A stretch of DNA of 49,995 nt. It comes from an uncultured Christensenella sp. GTDB taxonomy: Bacteria; Bacillota; Clostridia; Christensenellales; Borkfalkiaceae. The notes beneath the pieces were generated by a model. It was not told the DNA's origin. It did no database searches and worked only from the letters and a program-made list of their open reading frames with translations. Shown piece after piece: positions 1 to 7,400 of the stretch (its first letter is position 1; every line of letters begins with the position of its first letter). Made by a program: the position numbers and the translations under genes. The DNA is taken from positions 1-49,995 of the forward strand of contig CAJTXM010000015.1 of the NCBI GenBank assembly GCA_910583545.1, written 5' to 3'.

Positions 1-1
1 T

Positions 2-88
2 GAAAAGAAAGGCGGGACTTTCTACACTTTAAGCTATGCTGAAAAACAGGGGAAACATATTCAAATAATCGACTTACGCGGACTTTAA
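2..88 (+). CDS. C-terminal fragment, SLOG/DUF1273-like protein
   Basis: The last 28 codons of a gene that begins before the window. The visible peptide contains KKGGTFYTLSYAEKQGK followed by a short beta-strand (IQIIDL). This resembles the C-terminus of the SLOG-fold DUF1273 family (YpsA-like), in which a Rossmann-type nucleotide-binding domain ends in a Gly-Gly-Thr, Tyr/Ala-Lys-Lys helix. A strong hairpin follows the stop at once, so this is the last gene of its transcript. Family assignment rests on this short tail only. Confidence 0.5.
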   Translation, partial: EKKGGTFYTLSYAEKQGKHIQIIDLRGL

Positions 89-93
89 AATAT

Positions 94-122
94 AAGCCGT
101 TCGGCAATCTGCCGAACGGCTT
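94..122. terminator. Intrinsic terminator, possibly bidirectional
   Basis: A 13-bp perfect stem (94-106 with 110-122) closes a 3-nt loop between two convergent genes. The right arm runs into TTAATT, a weak T-tract on the plus strand. On the minus strand the stem is followed by ATATTTTAAAG, so it may stop both transcripts. Confidence 0.75.
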
Positions 123-144
123 AATTGATATTGTAAACTCTTTT

Positions 145-840
145 TTAAAGTATTTTTTGCAGGCAGAAGCCCACTTTATCGCAGGAAGTGAGAATATATT
201 CTATGCCATCTTTCACGGTGCGGAAAGGAAAATAATTTTCGCCGTGGATATGTCCGAAAACGACTTTTTCAACACGGTTTTCCGAAAACAGCCGAGTAAA
301 CGCAGTATCAGGCGACTTGACGCTGAAAGGCGGATAATGAATCATCACTATCACCCTGTCGCCCTCTTTGCGGATTTTTTCAACCTCTTTAAAACAGAGT
401 TTAAAGCGCTCGGCTTCCCTTAAATACAGCTTCTCGTCGTGGTCGGTGTAGTCGGAACTGCCGGGGCACGACCAGCCCCTCGAACCGCAGATTATCACGT
501 TTCCGAATTTAACGCAGTCGTTTTGAAGAAAGAAAAAAGTGCCGTCGGGCGCGCCGCGCCTGAGCTTGGTTATACCGTTCCACCAGAAGTCGTGATTTCC
601 GCGAATAAACACTTTTCTGCCCTTCAATTCCTTTAAACTTTCAAGGTCGAAAAGTCCCTCCTCAAGCGCGGTTCCCCAGCTTGTATCTCCGCACAGAAGC
701 ACGATATCCTCATCGGAAACTTTGCCGTTCCAGTCGGTTTTTATTTTTTCGAAATGCCCCGTCCAGCCGTCGCCGAAAACGTTCATAGGCTTGTCGGCTT
801 TGCCTGAAAGATGCAAATCGCTTATAGAAAATATCTGCAT
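145..840 (-). CDS. Calcineurin-like metallophosphoesterase
   Basis: 231 residues carrying the complete metallophosphoesterase signature: DLH (Asp8, His10), GDTSW (Asp52), GNHD (Asn82-Asp84), HYPP (His168) and GHIHG (His197, His199). These residues bind a dinuclear metal centre that hydrolyses phosphoester bonds. No signal peptide or membrane segment is visible, so the protein is cytoplasmic. The substrate cannot be told from sequence. It is probably transcribed alone: it converges on the truncated gene at the window start, and the next minus-strand gene upstream ends in its own terminator. The ATG at 840 has no Shine-Dalgarno and lies 7 nt from a perfect TATAAT, suggesting a leaderless mRNA. 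Confidence 0.9.
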   Translation of the reverse strand: MQIFSISDLHLSGKADKPMNVFGDGWTGHFEKIKTDWNGKVSDEDIVLLCGDTSWGTALEEGLFDLESLKELKGRKVFIRGNHDFWWNGITKLRRGAPDGTFFFLQNDCVKFGNVIICGSRGWSCPGSSDYTDHDEKLYLREAERFKLCFKEVEKIRKEGDRVIVMIHYPPFSVKSPDTAFTRLFSENRVEKVVFGHIHGENYFPFRTVKDGIEYILTSCDKVGFCLQKIL

Positions 841-847
841 ATTTAAA

Positions 848-876
848 ATTATACCACAGCCGACAAGATTTTTGAA
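848..876 (-). promoter_or_regulatory. Sigma-A promoter of the metallophosphoesterase
   Basis: On the minus strand, TTCAAA (871-876) is followed by a 17-nt spacer and TATAAT (848-853). The expected transcription start, about 7 nt downstream, falls at 841, directly before the ATG at 840. Confidence 0.6.
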
Positions 877-967
877 GTAATTACAAATAGTAAAAGATAA
901 TAGACATAAATTAACATTTTGTCTATTATCTTGCTTATTATGTCACACATAATACTATATTTAGCTT

Positions 968-1006
968 TTAAAAAACATAAAATGAGGCGGAGTTGATACT
1001 CCGCCT
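968..1006 (-). terminator. Intrinsic terminator of the 1013-1669 gene
   Basis: A 9-bp stem (985-993 with 998-1006) closes a TGAT loop. On the minus strand it is followed by an interrupted T-rich stretch ending in TTTTTT near 970. It lies 7 nt beyond the stop codon of the minus-strand gene. Confidence 0.8.
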
Positions 1007-1012
1007 TTAATT

Positions 1013-1669
1013 TTATTGTTTTGAACAGGTTTTGCCCTGAGGGTATAAAGGCAACTCGAAGAAGCCTGCGCATACTTCCTGAGAATAGTCCTGTGCAGGC
1101 GGTATTGCGCAATAGCCGTAACTCGGTACAAGAATTTCGACGTCGATGGCAACCTTTAAAATAGTGGTTAAACAAGCGTTTACGGTAAACGTTCCCGTTT
1201 CCTGATTGAACGTTCCTTCCGCACAGACAGCGCTTACTTCCGCCGTAATTTTATATGGCATAATCGAGGGTGCGGGCACAAACAAAAGCACGTCGTGCGA
1301 GACGGTTATAGTAGCCTGAGCCACGCCCTCCACTCCGTTTGCGTCGGTGTATGCAACCTCTACCGGAATACCGACGGTCGCCTGTACTCTTGCACAGCCG
1401 GGCTTATCGGCAAGCCGTTCTACGTTGAGATTTGTAATAACTCCCGCCGTATTTACGGTTCTTGCGCTGATGAAAGTTAAAGGATATGTAGGATCACCGG
1501 GGACGTTGTCGGTGAGCGTCAGGGTATAATTTTCTATCTGGATCTGCTTAATGCAGGCATCGAATATTTTCTGCGCCTGAATGCACACCTTTTCACACAT
1601 TCCGTTTAAGGGATTGCCGCTGATTGTGCCGGGACACTTATCCGAGTGAAAATTTGAAAAGAATGACAT
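1013..1669 (-). CDS. Conserved clostridial protein, possibly spore-related
   Basis: 218 residues, cysteine-containing, no signal peptide or membrane helix. It starts MSFFSNFHSDKCPGTISG and ends with the conserved-looking LVPSYGYC and SQEVCAGFF blocks. I recognise it as a widespread clostridial protein of unknown function. Its beta-strand pattern (a strand, an FVPAPS turn, then ALLK/TILKVAIDVEI-type strands) recalls the DUF3794 repeats of spore proteins such as SipL, but that link is inference. The start is fixed by GGAGG 5 nt before ATG. A CATATAAT box upstream matches a sigma-E -10. The next gene upstream encodes a LysM protein and spoVB lies beyond, so a sporulation role is plausible. Confidence 0.7.
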   Translation of the reverse strand: MSFFSNFHSDKCPGTISGNPLNGMCEKVCIQAQKIFDACIKQIQIENYTLTLTDNVPGDPTYPLTFISARTVNTAGVITNLNVERLADKPGCARVQATVGIPVEVAYTDANGVEGVAQATITVSHDVLLFVPAPSIMPYKITAEVSAVCAEGTFNQETGTFTVNACLTTILKVAIDVEILVPSYGYCAIPPAQDYSQEVCAGFFELPLYPQGKTCSKQ

Positions 1670-1695
1670 TTTGACCTCCGTTAAATTTTTAATAC

Positions 1696-1703
1696 ATTAT
1701 ATG
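1696..1703 (-). promoter_or_regulatory. Candidate sigma-E (or sigma-A) -10 element
   Basis: The minus-strand octamer CATATAAT matches the sigma-E -10 consensus CATANNNT and also contains TATAAT. No convincing -35 for either sigma factor is visible at the proper distance, so the sigma assignment is uncertain. It lies 27 nt before the gene at 1669. Confidence 0.4.
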
Positions 1704-1715
1704 TCACGCTTCCCG

Positions 1716-2009
1716 TTATTGTTTCGGGCGTTTTTCGGGTACAAATATTTTGCAGGTGGGGTAGACGGGCTTAGAGTAATTCAATTCCCTCAGCTCCGCC
1801 TCTCCTATGCCGTATTTTTTTGCCAGAGTAGCATACGTGTCGCCGACCGCGGCGGTGACCTTTTTCAGCTTTTCTTTGCGCAGTTTTATTATTCTGCCAG
1901 AAAAGCAGTCACCGGTTACGGGCGTACCGAATTCGGCTTCTACCTCGTCCGCGCTCTGGTTACGTTTTACTTTGAAATATCTGCTTCTGTCCGTGATCAG
2001 CGTAAACAT
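1716..2009 (-). CDS. Small LysM-domain protein
   Basis: 97 residues. Residues 50-93 form a LysM peptidoglycan-binding motif (VTAAVGDTYATLAKKYGI, then a conserved Asn and a C-terminal strand). Residues 11-44 look like a degenerate second LysM. There is no signal peptide. In spore-formers, unsecreted LysM proteins such as SafA act in the mother cell on the spore cortex/coat, which fits the neighbours. The predicted start ATG (2009) lacks a Shine-Dalgarno and is 8 nt from TATAAT. The gene precedes the 1013-1669 gene with a 46-nt gap and is divergent from spoVB. Confidence 0.75.
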   Translation of the reverse strand: MFTLITDRSRYFKVKRNQSADEVEAEFGTPVTGDCFSGRIIKLRKEKLKKVTAAVGDTYATLAKKYGIGEAELRELNYSKPVYPTCKIFVPEKRPKQ

Positions 2010-2017
2010 TTTGTAAT

Positions 2018-2023
2018 ATTATA
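2018..2023 (-). promoter_or_regulatory. -10 element of the LysM gene
   Basis: A perfect TATAAT on the minus strand, with only 8 nt between it and the ATG at 2009. No clear -35 is present 16-18 nt upstream. If functional, the transcript would start at or next to the start codon. Confidence 0.45.
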
Positions 2024-2081
2024 CGCGCGCAAATCAAAAAACGTTCATAATCCGAGCGCGGATTTTGTAGAATATTATGAA

Positions 2082-3581
2082 ATGAAACAGAATATTTACA
2101 AATCGGCTGCAATCGTAACGATATTTTCAACTATCGAAAAATTAATGAGCTTTTTTTACAGGGTTGTGCTGTCGCGCGTGATAGGCGCCGAAGGCATAGG
2201 AATCTATCAGATCTGCCTCTCCGTGTTCGCCGTCTTCCTGACAGCCGCGTCGAGCGGTATCCCGATAACGGTCTCGCGCCTGATTGCAAAAAGCAACACG
2301 GTAAACGACATAAAAGGAAAAAACTCCGCCGTGACGGCAGGCGTCGTGGGAACGCTTATTTTCACCGTTCCCATAGCAGCCATACTGTTTCTGGGCAGAA
2401 ACGCGCTTGATTTCCTGTTTACGGACGACAGATGTATAGATATCTTCCTGATTCTGCTTCCGGGGCTTATTCTGACGTCTGTATACGCTGTAATGCGCGG
2501 TTCGTTCTGGGGCAATAAACAGTTTGTTCCTTATAGCGTCATCGAGCTTTTGGAAGACGCCGTAATGGTTATCTTAGGCTGCATACTCGTCTTCAACGTC
2601 ACAGATCCCGTTCTCGGTGCGCGCAGGGCAACTATCGCCGTAGCGGTATCTTACGTATTCTCGTTCTGCGTTTCACTGTTCTGGTATTTCAAAAAAGGCG
2701 GACGGTTCGTCAATCCAAGAAGACAGCTGAAACCGCTGTTCTCGTCATCTATGCCCATTACGGCGATGCGCACGTCCACTTCCCTGCTTAATTCCGCCGT
2801 CGCCGTTCTGTTACCGCTCCTGCTTATGAAAACCTACGGACTCGACAACTCGGATGCCATCAGTCTTTACGGCGTTGCGATAGGTATGAGTTTACCCATT
2901 TTGTTTATCCCTTCGTCGCTGATAGGTTCGATCTCCGTAGTCGTCGCACCCGAACTTTCGGAAAATTTCTACAAAAAAAAGACCGAACAGGTCAGATTTG
3001 ATATAGAGAAGTCGATAAAAGCCGCAATTTTCATTGCAACCCTGCTCGTACCAATACTGTTCGTGCTCGGCGACGAAATAGGCGAATTTCTGTATTCGAA
3101 CCAACTGAGCGGAGAAATCGTTCAGCGCTGTTCGTTCATTCTCGTGCCGATGTGTCTGAGTATGATCACAACGACCATATTAAACTCTATGAACCACGAA
3201 AGAAGGACGCTGATTCATTTCCTCTGCGGAGCAGTACTTATGATAATTTCGATAGTGTTCCTGACGAGATACGTCGGAATATACTCGTATATGATAGGGC
3301 TTGCGGCAAGCTTTGTCATCACCTGCGTTTTAAACCTGTTGCTTTTAAGAAAGTCCTGCAAGGGGCTAAAATATATGAAATATTCCGTTCACGCCCTTAT
3401 AGTAACGGTTTCCGCCTGCGTATTCGGTATGCTGCTTGACGGAATTATTTCGAAATACGTTTCCGCGGTATGGCAGATAGTAATTCTTGCATTCGCCACG
3501 ACGGGCTTTGCGGTCGCATTCCTGTTCTGTTTTGAAATGTTTACTTTAAGACCTTTGAAAAGGCTTATTTCAAAGAGCTGA
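2082..3581 (+). CDS. spoVB: Stage V sporulation protein B-like polysaccharide flippase
   Basis: 499 residues with about 12-14 predicted membrane helices and the MATE/MOP superfamily layout. The N-terminal YRVVLSRVIGAEGIGIYQ block is typical of SpoVB/YtgP-type lipid-linked precursor flippases. SpoVB is an integral membrane protein needed for spore cortex synthesis. The open frame extends upstream to 1671, but that part overlaps the LysM gene on the other strand and has no homology-like features, so I place the start at the ATG of MKQNIYKS. No strong Shine-Dalgarno precedes it. Its 3' end overlaps the convergent TSUP gene by 17 bp. Paralogues acting in vegetative wall synthesis are an alternative. 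Confidence 0.85.
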   Translation: MKQNIYKSAAIVTIFSTIEKLMSFFYRVVLSRVIGAEGIGIYQICLSVFAVFLTAASSGIPITVSRLIAKSNTVNDIKGKNSAVTAGVVGTLIFTVPIAAILFLGRNALDFLFTDDRCIDIFLILLPGLILTSVYAVMRGSFWGNKQFVPYSVIELLEDAVMVILGCILVFNVTDPVLGARRATIAVAVSYVFSFCVSLFWYFKKGGRFVNPRRQLKPLFSSSMPITAMRTSTSLLNSAVAVLLPLLLMKTYGLDNSDAISLYGVAIGMSLPILFIPSSLIGSISVVVAPELSENFYKKKTEQVRFDIEKSIKAAIFIATLLVPILFVLGDEIGEFLYSNQLSGEIVQRCSFILVPMCLSMITTTILNSMNHERRTLIHFLCGAVLMIISIVFLTRYVGIYSYMIGLAASFVITCVLNLLLLRKSCKGLKYMKYSVHALIVTVSACVFGMLLDGIISKYVSAVWQIVILAFATTGFAVAFLFCFEMFTLRPLKRLISKS

Positions 3582-3933
3582 CGGTTTGCAGAAGCAGTTT
3601 TACGGAAAGTCCGACGAGAAACGCGCCGAAAAGTTTTTTGAGCACGAACGAAGGCAGAAGCACGGCGAGAAAGCCTGCAAGCACCGATGAAATAAGGGCA
3701 GGCACGACTATCACCGCAAGCCCTTTCGTCTTCAAAAGTCCGTTTTTGCGGTGAACGTTTAAAGTAAACAGGGCCATCGGCAGAAAGGCGATAAGATTTG
3801 TTGCCTGCGCGACGTGCTGTTCCACTCCTAAAAATATCGTAAGCGCGGGTATGAGGATGGTTCCTCCGCCCATACCCATTCCGCCCAGAAGTCCCGAAAA
3901 GAAACCGGCAGTCAGAAAATATATAAAACTCAC
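3565..3933 (-). CDS. TSUP (TauE/SafE) half-transporter, second gene
   Basis: 122 residues with 3-4 hydrophobic helices and the TSUP entry motif GLLGGMGMGGGTILIPAL near the N-terminus. Full TauE/SafE permeases are about 250 residues with this motif once per half, so this protein is one half of the fold. The start is a GTG inside a GTGA overlap with the stop of the preceding half gene, a classic translational-coupling arrangement. The longer frame upstream is a shadow of the preceding gene. The two products probably pair to form one permease for sulfur-containing or other organic anions; the substrate cannot be inferred. Confidence 0.8.
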   Translation of the reverse strand: MSFIYFLTAGFFSGLLGGMGMGGGTILIPALTIFLGVEQHVAQATNLIAFLPMALFTLNVHRKNGLLKTKGLAVIVVPALISSVLAGFLAVLLPSFVLKKLFGAFLVGLSVKLLLQTVSSLK

Positions 3934-4292
3934 ACCAACATCCTCACACCGGCGGCAAACATTACGGCAATAAAAATGTAATTTACCGCAGTTTTGGGAA
4001 ATTCCGATAAAAAATATGCGCCCAGAAATCCGCCTGCGACGGTTCCGACCGCCGCAGGTATTATTATATCCGGAACGGCGTAACCGTTGATGATATAGAT
4101 TATCGCACTTGCAAGACATATAGGCGCTATCACGAAAATAGCCGTGGCGTGCGCTTCCTTGTCCTTATAGCCGAGCATTCCCGATAAAAGCGGAACCGCA
4201 ACCATACCGCCTCCGCCCCCGAAAATACCGTTCACCGTACCCGTGAGAAAACCTGCCGTCCCCTCTTTTAAAAAATTACGCGTCAATTTCAT
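3930..4292 (-). CDS. TSUP (TauE/SafE) half-transporter, first gene
   Basis: 120 residues from the ATG at 4292. It carries GTVNGIFGGGGGMVAVPLL, the glycine-rich TSUP motif, followed by hydrophobic helices and a conserved HATA block. Like its downstream partner it is half the length of an ordinary TauE/SafE permease. GAGAG lies 8 nt before the ATG at 4292. An in-frame ATG at 4307 overlaps the -10 hexamer, so 4292 is preferred. The GTGA overlap with the second half suggests stoichiometric co-translation. Confidence 0.8.
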   Translation of the reverse strand: MKLTRNFLKEGTAGFLTGTVNGIFGGGGGMVAVPLLSGMLGYKDKEAHATAIFVIAPICLASAIIYIINGYAVPDIIIPAAVGTVAGGFLGAYFLSEFPKTAVNYIFIAVMFAAGVRMLV

Positions 4293-4305
4293 AGTTTTAT
4301 CTCTC

Positions 4306-4311
4306 ATTATA
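4306..4311 (-). promoter_or_regulatory. -10 element of the TSUP pair
   Basis: A TATAAT hexamer on the minus strand, 13 nt from the chosen ATG at 4292, giving a leader of only about 7 nt. The -35 region is poor. Confidence 0.4.
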
Positions 4312-4402
4312 CGCAAAAATACATAAATTGCGGCCTTTAACGTTATTATCAGCAATTAATATAAAAAAATTAAAAAAAATAGACGTTATGCGGTATAAAT
4401 GC

Positions 4403-4431
4403 TTGATTAAAATAGGCTTTTATATTAAAAT
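4403..4431 (+). promoter_or_regulatory. Candidate promoter of the large surface protein
   Basis: TTGATT (4403-4408), a 17-nt spacer and TAAAAT (4426-4431). The predicted start near 4438 leaves a 30-nt leader with AAGGA about 10 nt before the ATG at 4468. Confidence 0.45.
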
Positions 4432-4467
4432 GAGTAAGTACGATTATTTATTAAGGATAATAAAAAA

Positions 4468-7400
4468 ATGGCAAAACACAATTACAAGAAAAGCAGATTC
4501 AAATACGTTCTCCTTGCGTCTGTCTGCGCAACAGCCTGCGTCTTTTCGGGCATAGCTTCGGCGTGCGGTAACAATACCGAAGACGAGGACGAAAAAGACA
4601 AGACGACCACAAAGGAAGACAGTCAGCTTCTTAAAAACGGAAACTTCGAGTTCTTTACTATACCCGAAAAGAAAAAGGACGGAAACGAACCCGTTTATCT
4701 TATCAAAACGCCCGACAGCTGGTCGAGAGGCGGTACTTCCTCATACACTATGTCGGGAATCATCAGCACGTCTGAAACGGCCTGGGAAAAAATGACGGAC
4801 GAGAACCTCGAAGCAGACCTCGATTATAACAACAAGCTCGACTCCTCCTCTTCCGACTATCTCAGTCAGTATATCGACTATAACGGAATGAAGTCTTCGG
4901 ACATTCTCTATCAGGACACTTACGACGCGCTCAGAAAGGACGAAGATCTGGAAGAGGGCGAAGAACGCAACCTCTCCCGTATAAATAATCCCGGAACACA
5001 TTATAACGTAAGGAAAGAAAACGGAAATCTTATTTGCACGGTCGACGGCGAGGACAAGCCCGTTTACGTTGATGAAAAGGGTGAATATTTCCTCGAATAC
5101 GACGAGGCCAAAGACGAATATAAACAGCCCATTTCCAACGTTTTAATGCTTCACAACTATGCGACGTCGAGAAACGGAATTGCACAGAACTACTCTTCCG
5201 TTGAAATCGAGCTGCCTGCAAACACCGCCGCCGAAATTTCGGTATGGGTCAAAACCGATTTTCTCAGGTTCAGTCAGGGAAAGAAAGTAACTCAGGACAG
5301 AGGCGCAAATATCTCCGTAACGCAGACGGTGGGAAGCTCTACCATTGATAAATTTGCCATTACCTGCATCAATACGGAAAAACTGCTTGCAAAAGGCGAA
5401 AAGTACAAAGACGAAACAGCCGTCGTCGACGACAATTACAACGGCTGGCTCGAATATACCGTTTACGTCAACGCCTGCGACTTTGCTTCGAGTAAGATAA
5501 AAGTCGAATTAGGTCTCGGCGAAACGGGTTACACGACCGAAGGCTACGCTTTCTTCGACGACGTGACGGTAACTCAGTTCCCTTCGCTCAACGACGACAA
5601 ATGTTCGTATAAGGACAATACAGAAAACCTTAAAGATACGACCTGCAATCTTTCGAGCGATCCTTCCGAAAAGATTTTCAAAGCAGACAGCTACATGAGA
5701 AACGGCAAAGACAAGGACGATCGGTTTTCGAAAAATTTCCATTACTACATCGACCTCGCTTCTTCTAAGCACACCGGCAATACCGGCGAAAACTCCTACA
5801 CTCCCGTTTCGTTCAAGGATGTAAATACGAAAGTCGGCTTCACCGTCGACGCAGACAACTACGTTTCGTCAAAAAACAATATTACAAACACTAATCTAAA
5901 AGGTTTCACCGCCTCAGATATAAATCCGATAGGAAATGCGAAGCTTCCGTTCGGAAACAATGCAAACCCCATTAAGACGGACGAAGACATTCTGGCGCTT
6001 GTCAAGACCGGCGAAAAGCCCTTTGCGGACGGCAAATACAGCGAAAAGCTCAATTCCGCGCTTGCAGGAGCCGCATCACTGCCTAAAAACAGTGAATTGT
6101 ACGACAATAATATGCTCGTACTACTCTCCGCCTACGGCGCGGCTTACACCGCTTCATTCGACCTTGACGTAAAAGCCGAAGGTTACAAGATAGTATCGTT
6201 CTGGGTAAAAACCTCGGATATGGACGGAAGCAGTGCGGCTACCGTGAAGATAACCGAACTTGTAAAAGACAGGAAAAACAAGGATAACACTTCGCAGATA
6301 ACAATCGATACTACGGATAAATTTACGAAGATAGGCGACGATAAGGATATTTTCGACGGTTGGGTACAGTGCTTCTTCTTCGTAAAGAACGAGCTTGAAA
6401 GCGACGCAAAATTCAATATCGAATTCAGCTTCGGCAATACCACGATAAAGGGCACGGACGTTCATTCCTATAAATACGGCTATGCTGCGCTTGCAAATAT
6501 GCAGACGCTTGAAGTCGACGAGGATATTTTCTCCTATACGGGAAGCGGAGACAACACCGCTAAGCTTACGATAGTGGACGATCCCGAAAAGCAGGCGCAC
6601 GTGTTTGACGAAGCTTACGGCAGTCTTTCGCACACCATAAAGGACGATATGGTAATCCCCTCCGCCTACAAGGGCGTAAACGGAGGAAGCTCGGCTGTCG
6701 TAAACAACGATTATGTTTCGATACCCTACGACGAAATCAACAACAACGTTTATACAGCCCGTAAAGATGACGGCACTTATGAAGACAGAATTTTTACAGG
6801 CCTTATAAATAAAGAATACTTTACCGAAGATTTTACCGAATACGCAAAGACAGACTGGTATAAAACTATTGTAAGGAATTATCCCAAGACGAGCACAATG
6901 GATGCACTCGATCACTGGAATTCGGTATTCGGAAACAAGTCGGTTCAGCCCCTTATTATCTATAACACTCTCCGCGACAGTTACGTGGAAGCGCGCGGCA
7001 CGAATAAGGAAAATTTCAACGATGGAAAACACTACGTCAGAAATGAAGACGGAACTTTTGAAATGGTTCCGCACAATGCCGAGTTCGACGAAGAGGAAAC
7101 CTATTACAACCTTAAACAGGTAATGAACTACGGATATCTTGGCGAAGACAAGCAAGTTTCGGCAGACAGCTACGCGACCGTGAGCGTACGCGTAAGGGTG
7201 ACGAAAGGCGCAGTTGCATACGTTTATCTTGTAGATACCTCGGCAGGAAAGAAAGTTCATTCGTTCAACACCCCCTCCTTCTCGTTCTACTACGACGTTG
7301 AAGGCAACGTTTTGAAGGGCGAGCCCAAGAAGAACGCAACCATCACCGAACAGCGTGAAAACGTGCTTTACTATCTGCGCGACGACGGACTTTACGAGGA

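Noticed and set aside
849..1175. 108-codon minus-strand frame near 1 kb
   Set aside because: Overlaps the well-supported 218-residue gene in another frame and the terminator; no conserved features.
1671..2081. N-terminal extension of spoVB
   Set aside because: Overlaps the LysM gene on the other strand and lacks membrane-protein character; the SpoVB-like sequence starts at MKQNIYKS.
3565..4292. A frameshifted single TauE/SafE gene
   Set aside because: Each half has its own start and complete glycine-rich motif, and the GTGA junction is a normal coupling overlap; a split pair fits better than an error.
6154..7260. 368-codon open frame antisense to the surface protein
   Set aside because: Composition (Val/Phe/Tyr/Ile-rich, no motif) is that of a reverse-frame shadow of an Asp/Lys/Thr-rich gene; no ribosome-binding site or family likeness.
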